NCBI GenBank assembly: GCA_035539215.1
Contig: DATLIX010000133.1
Coordinates: forward strand, 1-64,000
Source of the DNA: Dongia_B sp035539215
GTDB taxonomy: Bacteria; Pseudomonadota; Alphaproteobacteria; Dongiales; Dongiaceae
Reading direction: 5' to 3'
Length of the DNA: 64,000 bases
Made by a program: the position numbers and the translations under genes. This document shows, piece by piece, positions 7,831 to 17,364 of the stretch. The notes under the pieces were generated by a model. That model did not search any database, had not been told where the DNA came from, and was given only the letters and a program-made list of their open reading frames with translations. Each line of letters begins with the position of its first letter. Position 1 is the first letter of the stretch.

Positions 7831-9024
7831 TCAGGCACCTCGACCGAGGATGAGTGACAGATTGCTGCCGCCAAAAGCGAAGGAATTGCTGAGCATGGCA
7901 TTTTTTCCGGCCGCTGCCGTCATGCCTTGCGACACCAGCCGCAAGGCCGGTATCGCCGGATCGGCCTCGCCATCCCAGATGTGCGGCGGCAAAAGACCGG
8001 CATTGTAATCGGGATGGAGCGTCAGCCAAAGGAAGGCGGCCTCGCAGGCGCTGGCCGCACCCAATGTGTGTCCGGTCATCGGCTTGGTCGAACTGCAGGC
8101 GATTTCGGCTCCGAAAAGCTGGTGGACGGCCTTGCCCTCCATGGCATCGTTCAGCGGGGTCGCGGTGCCATGCAGATTGACATAAGCGATGTCGTCCGCA
8201 CCCAGGCCGGCGTCGGCCAAGGCCATCCGCATCGCCTCATAAGCGCCCTGTCCGCTGGGATCGGGCGCGCTCACGTGATGGGCGTCGGACGTTTCGCCGA
8301 TGCCGAGCAGCTCGACCGCCGCCGCCTCTCTGGTCAACAGAAAAGCCGCGGCAGCCTCGCCGATATTGATGCCGTCACGATTTCGGCTGAACGGATTGCA
8401 GCGGCCCCGGGAAATGGCCTCAAGCGCACCGAAGCCATTCGCCGTCATCCGGCAAAGCGTGTCGGCTCCGCCGACCACCGCCGCATCGCAGATGCCGCTA
8501 GCAATCAGCCGCCGGGCCGAGGCAAAGACCTTGCCGCTGGAAGAACAGGCGGTGGCCACCGTATAGGCCGGCCCGGTGAGACCGAGGAACCTGGCGGCAA
8601 AGCTGGCAAGGCCGCCCACTTCCTGTTGCCGATAGTGAAAGCGCCGTGGCCAGGCCCCATCGCGTCGGACGGCGTCATAGGCTGCCTCGCCTTCGGCAAT
8701 ACCGCCGGTGCTGGAGCCCAGCACAACGGCGACGCGGTGACGGCCATAACGTTCCGCAGCCCGTGCGACCTCATCTTTTATCTGGGTCAAGGCAACCGCC
8801 ATCGCGCGGTTGTTTCGGCAGGTGTCGGATTGAAAGGCGGCCGGCAATTCCGGCAGCGAACCGGCGATGGCACCGACCTGGATCACTTTGCCAAAGGCAA
8901 GCTCAGTATCGGCGACCAGGCCGGATGCCGTATCCGTGACCAGGGCTGCGGCCACCGTCTTCGGATCCTGTCCCAGCGGCGAAACGATACCCATCGCCGG
9001 AATGCCAAGCGGTGCAGCGGTCAT
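7831..9024 (-). CDS. apeO: Aryl polyene beta-ketoacyl synthase (ApeO type)
   Basis: A 397-aa ketosynthase with a full triad: Cys160 (TACSSSGK), His285 (NLHGTATPLND) and His319 (TGHTLGAAS). In studied APE systems ApeO is the elongating ketosynthase and pairs with ApeC, the chain-length-factor-like partner, encoded here at the head of the same operon. The start overlaps the stop of the lipoprotein gene by 4 nt (ATGA). Confidence 0.88.
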   Translation of the reverse strand: MTAAPLGIPAMGIVSPLGQDPKTVAAALVTDTASGLVADTELAFGKVIQVGAIAGSLPELPAAFQSDTCRNNRAMAVALTQIKDEVARAAERYGRHRVAVVLGSSTGGIAEGEAAYDAVRRDGAWPRRFHYRQQEVGGLASFAARFLGLTGPAYTVATACSSSGKVFASARRLIASGICDAAVVGGADTLCRMTANGFGALEAISRGRCNPFSRNRDGINIGEAAAAFLLTREAAAVELLGIGETSDAHHVSAPDPSGQGAYEAMRMALADAGLGADDIAYVNLHGTATPLNDAMEGKAVHQLFGAEIACSSTKPMTGHTLGAASACEAAFLWLTLHPDYNAGLLPPHIWDGEADPAIPALRLVSQGMTAAAGKNAMLSNSFAFGGSNLSLILGRGA

Positions 9025-9617
9025 TCGCTCACCTGCAGGGGGACGACATCGATGTCATAGCCCCAGGCCAGATTGCGATAGCTCAAACCGGCTTGCCAGG
9101 GATGGGCGCTGCCGCCGTGGTAATCCGCTCGCAGAATCGGCCTTCCGCGCAGCGTCACCGTACGGCCTTCGGCAGTGACCGAGAGATCGGCGCCGGAAGA
9201 CCGCAATGCCTGGCGAACCACCTGTTCGGGCCAATAGATCGTCACGATATCGGCCAGCATGGCGCCCGGTCGAACTTCCTTCGGCAGAACGGGTGCCGTC
9301 TCCACGTTGATTCGCGACCCGCGCCAAGTCACCGTCATCAGCCTTTGGCCCGTCGCATCCACGCCTACCAAGAGAACGCGTTCGGCAGTGATGCTGAGAT
9401 GCGCCTCGAAGACGATTGTGCGACCGTCACGATGGGCGGTGACCATCTGCACTGCCTCGACGTTGTGTCCCATCGACGCCGGATCAGGCAAATCGAGCCG
9501 AAGATCGGGCGCCAGGTAGGCCGCGGTGTCGCGTGCCGGATCGCTGCCCTGGCCGCCCAAACTCGTGCAGCCGCCCAGCACCGCGAGGCAAAAAAAGGCA
9601 GACATCCATACCTTCAT
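9021..9617 (-). CDS. apeN: DUF3261 outer-membrane lipoprotein of the ape cluster
   Basis: A 198-aa lipoprotein. The signal peptide ends in a lipobox LGGC with the lipidated Cys17. The mature part is beta-rich and matches the DUF3261 lipoproteins regularly found in APE and related fatty-acid-like clusters. It probably helps present or anchor the aryl polyene lipid at the outer membrane together with the LolA-like protein and the exporter. ATG 9617 was chosen because it directly precedes the signal peptide; longer forms would bury it. The symbol follows cluster order and the molecular role is inferred. Confidence 0.78.
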   Translation of the reverse strand: MKVWMSAFFCLAVLGGCTSLGGQGSDPARDTAAYLAPDLRLDLPDPASMGHNVEAVQMVTAHRDGRTIVFEAHLSITAERVLLVGVDATGQRLMTVTWRGSRINVETAPVLPKEVRPGAMLADIVTIYWPEQVVRQALRSSGADLSVTAEGRTVTLRGRPILRADYHGGSAHPWQAGLSYRNLAWGYDIDVVPLQVSE

Positions 9618-9663
9618 CGTGAGCGATCCGTCGCGCTGATCCGATCCATAAGATCGCTCCTTA

Positions 9664-12021
9664 TCACGCCTGATCGGTCCTGCCCAGCCGACGCTTGACT
9701 TCGGCGCCGCCGGCCAGCGGCGCCAGCAGGAAGGCAAAGGCGATACCCACCAGCATGGTCAGGCCGAAGGCATGGACGGCGGCCATCTTGCTGAAGGCCA
9801 GGAGGCCGAAGGACAGGATCGTGCTCAAAGCCGACAGCCAGACTCCCAGCATGGTGACGGGGCGCTTGTCGCGGGCGCATTCCGCGCAGAAAACCGCATA
9901 ATCGACGCCGATCGACTGAACCAGGATAAGGGCCATGACATGAAAGAAAGTAAAGCCCTGTCCGAGCAGACCGATACAGGCCGTCGCCGCGACGATCGCC
10001 GTAATCGAGGGCGCCTTCACCCGCAAGGCCCCGCGCCAGCCATAGCGCCAGATCAGGACCGCCATCATCAGGGCGATGGATAAGCCGATCAGCCAGACCG
10101 CCCGGTGCCGGTACTTGCCGAGAAGCGCGGTATAATCGCCGGCCGGATCAATCACGCGGACATCCGGAATACCGGCGATGGCCTGCCGCAGCGCGTCCGG
10201 ATCCCGCAACAGCTGCAAGGTGACGATATGCGTGCCGGGCGAGAGGACGAGTTCCTGGAGGAACGGCAAGGGTGTTGATCCCTCTTTGCCGTCCAACACT
10301 TGCGGCAGCGTCAGGGATGCCAGCCGCCCCGCATCCTGGTCGGGATTCTGGTCGGGAGGCGGTGCCGCGAGATTGAGCTGGCGCCGCTGCTGATCGAGGA
10401 GAGGTCGCTCCAGCTTGTCCGCGACGAGCCGCCGGTTTTCTTCTTGCCGTTGCGCCGAAGGCAGGAACGCTGCCGCGGTCAAGTATCCCGACAGATTGCC
10501 CGTCGCCGCCTGCAGCTTCAGGATCGGCGCCAGAGCCTCCTCCCGCTGCAGCGCGATTTCGTCACTGGCGGCGTGAACCAGCAGAAATTGGCTCGGCGTC
10601 AGGCTGCCAACAACGCGCTGGATATCCGCTTGCTGCTGCAATAAATCGCCCGACAGGGACTGCAAATGACGCACATCGTCATCGGCGCGCAGGCGCAGCA
10701 GCCCAACGGCTCCCACCACAAGAAAAACCAGGACCGTACCAACCCTGATCCAGCGCCAGTCGGCGCGCTCCCAGAAACTCCAGGGAACGGTCGCCGCCTT
10801 CAGCAAGCCGGCTCCATGTTTCAGCGGCGTATTGCGATCCAGCAACGGAAACCACAGGAGGACGCTGACGAATGATGCCGACAGCCCGATCAGCGAAAAG
10901 ATTGCGATCTGCCGCAGACCGGGAAAAGGAGCGAGAATAAGGACGGCATAGCCGAGAACCGTCGTGATATAGCCGAGACCGATGCCGGCAAAGACGCTCT
11001 TCAGGCGTTGCTGGGGATTATGCAAGGTGGGATCGAACAGGCAGCTGTAATAGTACATGCCGTAATCAACGGCGATGCCGATCAGGCTGACGCCGAACAG
11101 AAGAACCGCGACATGCACCTGCCCGAACAGCAGAAGGCTGACTGACAAAGCGGCCCCCGCCCCGATCGCGATCACCAGCAGGTTTTGCCAGAGCGGCGCC
11201 AGGCGGCGGAAGACGAGCAGCAACAGCAAAGCCGATCCTATCGTCGACAGGGTACCCAAGGTCGAGGTCTCCTGCGTCGCGACTTTCGAGGCTGCGGCCG
11301 CGAAAAAAACCGCGCCGACGCGCTTCACCTGCAGCTCCGGCGATTGCTGCTGCAATCGGGCAACGGCCGGATCGAACACCTGCGAAAGCCGCTCCTGGAA
11401 ATCCAGCGCATAAGGTGCGTCGCTGATCTGCCCGTTCAGCAGAATCCAGGTCACGCCGTTATCCTGGGTGGTGAGGAACCCCTGTTGCAGGCTGAGGCGA
11501 GATTGCGGCACCGGCAGATGCGTCAGAAAGGACTGCAGCAAGAGAAACGGGTCGCTCGCGATCATCCTGGAATCGGCCAGGGAGGCGAAGCCGTAAATCT
11601 GCGACAAGGCGGCCGTCGCGATATCCTGGCCCTTGTCCGCTTGCAGCGCGGCACGATCCTGCTCCGACAGCAGGCTGCGCCGATAGGGAAAATAGAGCGC
11701 TCCCAGCCGCTTCAGGCGGTCTGCAGCCGCGCCATTGTCGCTGATCGATACGAGGCCGCTCTGGTTCAGCGTCTTGCTGAGCTCCTGCGCGGCAGCCCGC
11801 GCCCTCGCCGGATCCGGATCGCCGAGCAGCAGGATCACCCGGCGCGAAAAATGATCGCTGACCTCCTGGTTGACCCGCTCCATCAGAGGCGTTTCCGGTT
11901 CGCGCGGCAGCAGGGCCAGGATGTCGGTGCTGAAATTGATGCCGGTCTGCAGGCGCCACAGCAGATGCCCGGCCAGGAGGAGAATAACGATCAACCAGCC
12001 GACGGCGAGCAAACGCTTCAT
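9664..12021 (-). CDS. apeM: MMPL/RND-family exporter of the ape cluster
   Basis: A 785-aa RND-superfamily exporter (COG4258 type) with two repeats of six membrane segments, each carrying a periplasmic loop domain. The proton-relay Asp-Tyr pairs are visible in GIAVDYGMYYY (first half) and SIGVDYAVFCAE (second half). MMPL proteins move lipids and lipid-linked products, so it likely exports the finished APE lipid toward the outer membrane. It overlaps the lolA-like gene by 4 nt; 46 nt separate it from the DUF3261 lipoprotein gene. Confidence 0.85.
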   Translation of the reverse strand: MKRLLAVGWLIVILLLAGHLLWRLQTGINFSTDILALLPREPETPLMERVNQEVSDHFSRRVILLLGDPDPARARAAAQELSKTLNQSGLVSISDNGAAADRLKRLGALYFPYRRSLLSEQDRAALQADKGQDIATAALSQIYGFASLADSRMIASDPFLLLQSFLTHLPVPQSRLSLQQGFLTTQDNGVTWILLNGQISDAPYALDFQERLSQVFDPAVARLQQQSPELQVKRVGAVFFAAAASKVATQETSTLGTLSTIGSALLLLLVFRRLAPLWQNLLVIAIGAGAALSVSLLLFGQVHVAVLLFGVSLIGIAVDYGMYYYSCLFDPTLHNPQQRLKSVFAGIGLGYITTVLGYAVLILAPFPGLRQIAIFSLIGLSASFVSVLLWFPLLDRNTPLKHGAGLLKAATVPWSFWERADWRWIRVGTVLVFLVVGAVGLLRLRADDDVRHLQSLSGDLLQQQADIQRVVGSLTPSQFLLVHAASDEIALQREEALAPILKLQAATGNLSGYLTAAAFLPSAQRQEENRRLVADKLERPLLDQQRRQLNLAAPPPDQNPDQDAGRLASLTLPQVLDGKEGSTPLPFLQELVLSPGTHIVTLQLLRDPDALRQAIAGIPDVRVIDPAGDYTALLGKYRHRAVWLIGLSIALMMAVLIWRYGWRGALRVKAPSITAIVAATACIGLLGQGFTFFHVMALILVQSIGVDYAVFCAECARDKRPVTMLGVWLSALSTILSFGLLAFSKMAAVHAFGLTMLVGIAFAFLLAPLAGGAEVKRRLGRTDQA

Positions 12022-12671
12022 TTGTCGCCGGCACCTGCAAGCAGCGCTGTTTCCTCCGCCGACAGGGGCTGAGCGTCGAGATGCTGGTCGAGAAAGGTCA
12101 GCTGGTCGCGGTCGCCATTCTGGCGCTGGATATCCACCGATTTGACATATTGATCGCCGGCCAGATCAAGACGCTGGATCGGCATATTCTGGGCATCGGC
12201 CGATGAGCTTCCTGCGGCGGATTTCGGTGTCAATTGCAAGGACCAGTCGGCCGCAGTACCGCTTTTCTTGACGTCGAATTGCTGGGTGAGCCCGTTGAGA
12301 TCACCGGTCATCGTGCCGCTCAACATCTCGTAAAAGCGGGCGATGAAAGGGATACGGTCTGCGGGCAGCCGCAACGTCTCGGTGCCCTGCGCGTTCTGCA
12401 CCAGGCCGGCAGGCGTGATCACCGTCACGGTTGCAAAGGGCTTTTCCACGCGCCAGATCAAGCCCTTGCCCTCGGCGACAACGAAGCTGCCTTCGCTCTT
12501 GAGCGGCGCCTGAAAGCCCTGCAGCGAACGCTCCTGGATGAAATGCCCCCGCAATACGCTGCCGGGCTTCAGGCGCGCGAGGGAAAGGGTGTCGTCGGCC
12601 CGCGCGGTTTGGCCCGTCACCATGGCCAATCCCAGCAGCCCGCATAAGCCCAGCGCAATGAGCTTTTTCAT
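12018..12671 (-). CDS. apeL: LolA-like periplasmic lipid carrier of the ape cluster
   Basis: A 217-aa exported protein with a signal peptide (about 1-25, ending ARA before DDTLSLARL). The core GHFIQERSLQGFQAPLKSEG and the GLIWRVEKPF motif are LolA features. LolA-fold proteins shield acyl chains while moving lipids across the periplasm. Here it is encoded between the thioesterase and the exporter, so it probably hands the APE lipid between inner and outer membrane. The C-terminus has a Ser/Ala-rich stretch after residue 155. Confidence 0.83.
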   Translation of the reverse strand: MKKLIALGLCGLLGLAMVTGQTARADDTLSLARLKPGSVLRGHFIQERSLQGFQAPLKSEGSFVVAEGKGLIWRVEKPFATVTVITPAGLVQNAQGTETLRLPADRIPFIARFYEMLSGTMTGDLNGLTQQFDVKKSGTAADWSLQLTPKSAAGSSSADAQNMPIQRLDLAGDQYVKSVDIQRQNGDRDQLTFLDQHLDAQPLSAEETALLAGAGDK

Positions 12672-13075
12672 AGCAACGCCCGCACTTTCTCAATCAGTGC
12701 CGCCGGCGATTCCAGACAGAGTTCGCCCGTCGACACGGTGACGGCGACCTGCACCGTATGAGCCTTGGTCAGCACATCGCCGGAAATCTTGTCGCGGCAG
12801 CGATAGCTGATCTTCAGGCGGTTCTCATATTCGACCAGGGTTGCTTCGACGCGAATAGCCTGGGCGAACCGCACCGGCCGCACGAATTTCGTCTGCATCT
12901 CGACGATCGGCCACATATAGCCGGATCGATCCATTTCCGGATAATTATAACCGATCCTGTCCAGCAGGGCGCAGCGTGCCTGTTCCAGGAAGCGCGCGTA
13001 ATTGCCGTGCCACACCACCTGCATCGGATCGAGGTCGTAGAATTGCACGACGATATCGACTTCAGCGGAAATCAT
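12668..13075 (-). CDS. apeK: 4HBT-type acyl thioesterase of the ape cluster
   Basis: A 135-aa hotdog thioesterase of the 4-hydroxybenzoyl-CoA/YbgC group. The motif VQFYDLDPMQVVWHGNYARFLEQAR contains the conserved Asp and the following helix that define the group. It may release or edit acyl-ACP intermediates of the polyene pathway. It is coupled by 4-nt overlaps to the genes on both sides. Confidence 0.82.
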   Translation of the reverse strand: MISAEVDIVVQFYDLDPMQVVWHGNYARFLEQARCALLDRIGYNYPEMDRSGYMWPIVEMQTKFVRPVRFAQAIRVEATLVEYENRLKISYRCRDKISGDVLTKAHTVQVAVTVSTGELCLESPAALIEKVRALL

Positions 13076-14790
13076 TCTCTTGCCTGCCCGCGTGCTGGCG
13101 CCCAGAAGTCAAAAAAGTTGTACCATTGGAAGGGATCCCGCAACGCATAATCCTGCAGGCGCTCGGTAAACTTCCCGGCATATTCGCTGAGCCGTGCGGC
13201 GCGTTCATGGCGCGGCAAGTCGATCCGCTCGGCAAATTTTTCAAAAGAAAGCCGGTAATGCTCACCCTCGCGCAGGCAGAATAGCAGATAGACAGGACAT
13301 TCCAGCAGCGAGGCAAGAATATAGGGTCCCGCCGAGAAAGGGGCCATCTGTCCGAGGAAAGGCAGATCGATCGTCCGCCCCTCGCTATTCACTGGCACGC
13401 GGTCGCCGGCAATCACCACCCATTGCCCGCGCTCAACGCGTTCTTTCAAAGCGATGGCAGTATCCGGCCCCAATGCGCTGACCTGGAACGTGTTGAGGGC
13501 CGCCGCAGGCTGCACTTCCTTCAAGACCTTGTTGTAGTTCTCGGCATGACGGGTATGGACGAGAACAAGCAAGCGCTCGCGCGTCTTTGCGTCCAGCATC
13601 GCCCGGCTGATATCGGCGTTCCCGAGATGGGCGACGATCACCAAAGCGCCGCGCGGATCGGCCTGCGCTGCCGGCAAGGCATTCACGTCTCCCGGCTGAA
13701 TGAGATCGGCCGGCATGGCGCCTGCCCAGCCGATGAAGGTATCGAGGCCGCGCGAGGCGAAAGTCAGAAAATGCCGGTATCCATCGCGGAAGCCGGGCTC
13801 ACGCGACCAGCCCTTGAAGCGGAAAGCACGCGTGAGAAATTGCCGCGAAGCTTCCCGCTGGGCTCGCCCCGTCAGGTAGAAATAGAGCACCACCGGCAGC
13901 AGCACCGCCTGGCAGGCCCGCCGGCCGAGCAAAAGGTAGCACGTCAGGCAGAAGCGCAATCCCCAGGCCGTGCCGCGTTCGCCGATCCAGGCCCAATGAC
14001 TTTCCTTGCCGGCGCCTTCGCCGGTGCCCGTTCGCCTCAGCAATATCTGCGGCAACCAGTAGAGCATGGTGAAAAACAGCCGCGTATGCATGACGCTGAT
14101 ACGCCAGTTGTCGCGCCACAGGTCAAAGTTGGAGATATTGTCCGGAGGATATGTCACGGCGACGGGCACGTCGATGACGGCGCAACCGCGCCAGAAAAGG
14201 CGGACCATGATCTCCGTATCGAAATCCATCCGCTGGCCGATCTGCTCGCCATCGGCGAAGAGCCGCGCCACCGCTTCCAACGGATAGACCCTGAAGCCGC
14301 ACATGCTGTCGCGAATGGCAAAGGACAAGGTTTCGATCCACACCCAGACATGGGTGATCCAGCGGCCGATCGCCCTGCCTTTGGGGATGGATGCGTCATA
14401 GATGGGGACACCGGTGACCAGCGCTTCCGGATGCCTGGATGCCTGACCGAGGAGGCTTGGCAGAGCCGCGACGTCATGCTGGCCGTCGGCGTCGATCTGC
14501 AGGGCATGGGTGAAGCCGGCCGCCATCGCCAGTTGAAACCCCTGCAGCACGGCGCCGCCCTTGCCCAGATTCTGCGCGCAGCGGTAAAAATCTCCTCCGC
14601 CCAGGTCACCGGCGCCAAGCGACGCCAGCGCGGATCTCGCCGGTTCGACGCTGCCGTCGTCGATGAGAAAGACCGGCAGGTTCTGGGCCCGGCAAGCGGC
14701 AATGACTGCTGCCGTCCCTTGCCAGTGATTGTGGCTCGGGATGATGGCGCAGGGACGGAAGTCCGCGGTGGAATGCAGGCCCTCCATCAT
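13072..14790 (-). CDS. apeJ: Two-domain glycosyltransferase (GT2)-lipid acyltransferase (HtrB-like)
   Basis: A 572-aa fusion. Residues about 10-230 are a GT-A glycosyltransferase 2 domain with IIPSHNHW, LIDDGS and the metal-binding QIDADGQHD. Residues about 270-560 are a lysophospholipid/lauroyl acyltransferase-like domain with VIVAHLGNAD, GDRVPVNSEG and a following FLGQMAPFSAGP block. Such fusions are standard in APE clusters and are thought to attach the polyene to a sugar or lipid anchor in the membrane. The gene overlaps the ligase-dehydratase gene by ATGA. Confidence 0.85.
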   Translation of the reverse strand: MMEGLHSTADFRPCAIIPSHNHWQGTAAVIAACRAQNLPVFLIDDGSVEPARSALASLGAGDLGGGDFYRCAQNLGKGGAVLQGFQLAMAAGFTHALQIDADGQHDVAALPSLLGQASRHPEALVTGVPIYDASIPKGRAIGRWITHVWVWIETLSFAIRDSMCGFRVYPLEAVARLFADGEQIGQRMDFDTEIMVRLFWRGCAVIDVPVAVTYPPDNISNFDLWRDNWRISVMHTRLFFTMLYWLPQILLRRTGTGEGAGKESHWAWIGERGTAWGLRFCLTCYLLLGRRACQAVLLPVVLYFYLTGRAQREASRQFLTRAFRFKGWSREPGFRDGYRHFLTFASRGLDTFIGWAGAMPADLIQPGDVNALPAAQADPRGALVIVAHLGNADISRAMLDAKTRERLLVLVHTRHAENYNKVLKEVQPAAALNTFQVSALGPDTAIALKERVERGQWVVIAGDRVPVNSEGRTIDLPFLGQMAPFSAGPYILASLLECPVYLLFCLREGEHYRLSFEKFAERIDLPRHERAARLSEYAGKFTERLQDYALRDPFQWYNFFDFWAPARGQARE

Positions 14791-16553
14791 CCAGCCAAGA
14801 CCGAGAAACGCCCGCTGGCAAGAACCTGCTCACCATGCCGATAGCTGAAGGTCAGGCGCTCATAAGCCGGTTGACGTTCCGGGGCCGGCTGACGTTCCAG
14901 TGTAAGCGTGATGACCGTCCCGGGCGTGATCAGCCGCCGGAACTTGACCTGCAGCATGCGCGCGACACCGTCGCCGAGCTGAAGATGGCGGGCGGCAAAG
15001 CGCGCCGCCCAATCCACCAATGCGACACCCGGCACGATGGGCAGCCCGGGAAAGTGACCCTCGAGCTGCGGCAGTGCCGGATCGATAAAGAGGTCCAGTT
15101 CCAGGCGCGGCGCCCCGCCTTCCGCGGCCGTCTGGCGCCTTTCGCGGATCGGCGGTTCATCCGCTTCCGAGGCCGTGGCGGCCGACGGCAGGAACAAGGC
15201 TGCCAGATCGGCACGCCGACGCTTGCCCATCGCATGCGCCGGCATCTCGGCGACGAAACGCCACCGCTTCGGCAAGCTCGCGGTATCCAGATTGACCGAC
15301 AGGCGGCGACGCAACAACTGGCCATAGCGAAAGCTGCCCCATTTGGCATGCTCTGCCGCACCGGCCGCATCGAGCTTTACCACCGCCGCAAGGCGTGGTT
15401 GCCCATCGTCGATCAGGAGTGCAGCCGCCTCCGCTATGCCGCTCAACTGCCGCAGCTGCGTTTCCACGGCAGAAAGACTGATCCGCTTGCCCTCGATCTT
15501 GCAAATATCGTCCGCCCGGCCCAAAGCGCGAAACCGCCCGTCCGGCTGGATCGCGATCAGATCGGCGCCGAGATAAGGTTGCGTTCCGGCGATAAAGGGA
15601 GACCGCACCGATAGGCGCCCATCCGCCGATTGCGCCACCGCGACACCCGGCAGGGGTGACCAGGGCGCGTCCGTCTCCCGCCAGCTGCGTATGGCAACGG
15701 CGCCGGTTTCCGTGCTGCCGAAGATTTCCGTCGGCGACCGGCCGAGAATGGTCAGCGCCTCGGCGGCTGCCCCGACCGGCAGCGCGGCACCTGCCGACAG
15801 AATAATCGCCGGCCGCTGTGCACCGCTGACGGCATTGAAGCCGGCAAGGCGCGTCAAATGGGCTGGGCTGGTGACGAGAACGGCATCCCCAAGATTGCTG
15901 GCAAAGACCGTTTCCCAGATTTCATGGGGCCGGCGGTTGAAGGGCCGACCGGACAGCAAGGGCCATACGAGGCCGAAGGTCAAACCATAGAGGTGATGAT
16001 GCGGCACCGTCGCATGGATGCGTGTTGCCGCGCTCAGCTGCGGGCTCAACACGGTCTCGACGGTCTGTGCCTCGGTTTCAAGTTGCGCGAGAGATTTTCC
16101 GACACGCTTGGGTGCGCCGGTGGAACCCGAGGTGAAGAGGTCGAGATAGCATCTATCAGGATCGAGGATCGCAAGCGAACTGGCATCCCCTTGCCCCGCT
16201 TCGAGAAGAAAGACGGCATCCTGGCTAGGTCCATCGCGGTCCGTGACGACCAGATCCCCGGGGCGCCGGAAGGGACCGAGGCTATCCGGTCGGGCACCCG
16301 GAGGCATCGCGACCTCGGCGCCGGCGTGAAAGAGCGCCAACAGGCCTACGGCCGCCCAGTATGTATCGGCACAGACCAGCAGCGCCTGCCGGCAGGAAAG
16401 CGATTTAAGCCTGGCGGCATTCCAGGCAATGTCGCGCTGAAATTGCACAACATCGACATCCAGCTCACCGCCATTGGCGCGGTCGGCAAAGGCGACAATA
16501 TCGGTGGCAGCGCGGCCTGCCGCAAAGAATGCGGAAATGGACTTCTGGATCAT
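14787..16553 (-). CDS. apeH: Fused AMP ligase (ApeH) - dehydratase (ApeI)
   Basis: A 588-aa fusion. Residues about 1-455 are an acyl-activating adenylation domain: TSGSTGAPK (141-149), HHHLYG (185-190), the TETG signature (281-284), GRADD (345-349) and the C-terminal Lys444 (AMGKRRR). This part should load an aromatic starter such as 4-hydroxybenzoate onto ACP. After a Ser/Ala/Glu-rich linker (about 456-480), residues 481-588 form a FabZ-like hotdog domain with the catalytic motif EGHFPGLPIVPGV (His500). In characterised clusters these are separate proteins, ApeH and ApeI. The ATG at 16553 was chosen because it overlaps the preceding stop by ATGA; longer readings would run deep into that gene. 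Confidence 0.87.
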   Translation of the reverse strand: MIQKSISAFFAAGRAATDIVAFADRANGGELDVDVVQFQRDIAWNAARLKSLSCRQALLVCADTYWAAVGLLALFHAGAEVAMPPGARPDSLGPFRRPGDLVVTDRDGPSQDAVFLLEAGQGDASSLAILDPDRCYLDLFTSGSTGAPKRVGKSLAQLETEAQTVETVLSPQLSAATRIHATVPHHHLYGLTFGLVWPLLSGRPFNRRPHEIWETVFASNLGDAVLVTSPAHLTRLAGFNAVSGAQRPAIILSAGAALPVGAAAEALTILGRSPTEIFGSTETGAVAIRSWRETDAPWSPLPGVAVAQSADGRLSVRSPFIAGTQPYLGADLIAIQPDGRFRALGRADDICKIEGKRISLSAVETQLRQLSGIAEAAALLIDDGQPRLAAVVKLDAAGAAEHAKWGSFRYGQLLRRRLSVNLDTASLPKRWRFVAEMPAHAMGKRRRADLAALFLPSAATASEADEPPIRERRQTAAEGGAPRLELDLFIDPALPQLEGHFPGLPIVPGVALVDWAARFAARHLQLGDGVARMLQVKFRRLITPGTVITLTLERQPAPERQPAYERLTFSYRHGEQVLASGRFSVLAG

Positions 16554-17158
16554 CGGCCCGACCGATACGCCGGCATGAGACGACGGACGGCAAACTCGCT
16601 GACAACCAGCAATCCCGTGACGAGGTAGGAGATGAAACCGGTCCAGAGTGCCCAAAGGGCTAGGCCGCCCCACAAGGCCAGGACGGTGGCCACGACGGCA
16701 TTGAGCGACAGCCAGATCGCCCAGATCACGGTTACTTTCCGACAATAGGCAACGCCCTCAAGCGGCAATTCCGGCTGCCGCAAGCGCGCAAAGCGCTCGA
16801 TCAGGCTCGGCGGATGCCGCAACGACCATGCGAAGGCGAAAGCTGCCGTCAGGCTCATCAGCGCCGGATAGGCTTTTTCCGCAATCTCGGCATTGAGCAA
16901 GGTGGTGACGACCAGGACCGCGGCGGTCACCAGCAATGGCGGCGTCCAGAGCCGAGCCGTGGCGGAACGCAGCGTCACCAGGCGCAGCATCAAAAGACAA
17001 AGCGCCAGCAGGACGAAGCTCGCCGCCGGCATGCTGCCACGCAAAAAATAGACGGCGAAGGGATAGCCGACGCCAAGCACGGTGCCGACCGCGAACAAGA
17101 TCGCGCCAGCCTTATTCCGCGAGGATGCTTTCGACACGATCGATGACATCGCGGACAT
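16550..17158 (-). CDS. apeG: COG4648-type inner-membrane protein of the ape cluster
   Basis: A membrane protein of up to 202 aa with five or six hydrophobic segments (for example FVLLALCLLMLRLV and PPLLVTAAVLVVTTLL) and a central WSLRHPPSLIERFARL stretch. Small membrane proteins of this type are constant members of ape clusters with unknown role. The ATG at 17158 overlaps the upstream ACP gene by 47 nt; a second ATG at 17149 or a later start just upstream of GAILFAVG would shorten this. The stop is coupled to the ligase-dehydratase gene. Confidence 0.78.
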   Translation of the reverse strand: MSAMSSIVSKASSRNKAGAILFAVGTVLGVGYPFAVYFLRGSMPAASFVLLALCLLMLRLVTLRSATARLWTPPLLVTAAVLVVTTLLNAEIAEKAYPALMSLTAAFAFAWSLRHPPSLIERFARLRQPELPLEGVAYCRKVTVIWAIWLSLNAVVATVLALWGGLALWALWTGFISYLVTGLLVVSEFAVRRLMPAYRSGR

Positions 17159-17360
17159 GACGAACCGTCTTGAATTCTTCGGCCTTGAATTTCCGGCGGG
17201 TGAACTCCTGCAGCTTCACGATCAGGTCGACAGCATCGATACTGTCGAGATCAAGATCCTCATAGAGTCGCGCATCCAGGGTGATCTTCGCCGGCGGTAC
17301 CTCGAACATCTCGATGAGATAGCCACGCAAAGTTTCGAATATTTCGTCACGGGACTGCAT
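17112..17360 (-). CDS. apeF: Acyl carrier protein 2 of the ape cluster
   Basis: An 82-aa acyl carrier protein. The 4'-phosphopantetheine attachment site is Ser40 in DLDLDSIDAVDL. The body is acidic and helical, as usual. The ATG at 17360 begins MQSRDEIFETL and lies 4 nt after the first ACP's stop. Characterised APE systems use two ACPs with distinct roles; which one carries the aromatic starter cannot be told from sequence alone. Confidence 0.9.
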   Translation of the reverse strand: MQSRDEIFETLRGYLIEMFEVPPAKITLDARLYEDLDLDSIDAVDLIVKLQEFTRRKFKAEEFKTVRHVRDVIDRVESILAE

Positions 17361-17364
17361 CGAC

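Noticed and set aside
13423..14844. A 473-codon open frame on the plus strand opposite apeJ
   Set aside because: It mirrors the codons of the minus-strand gene in GC-rich DNA, has no family motifs, and apeJ has clear GT2 and acyltransferase motifs.
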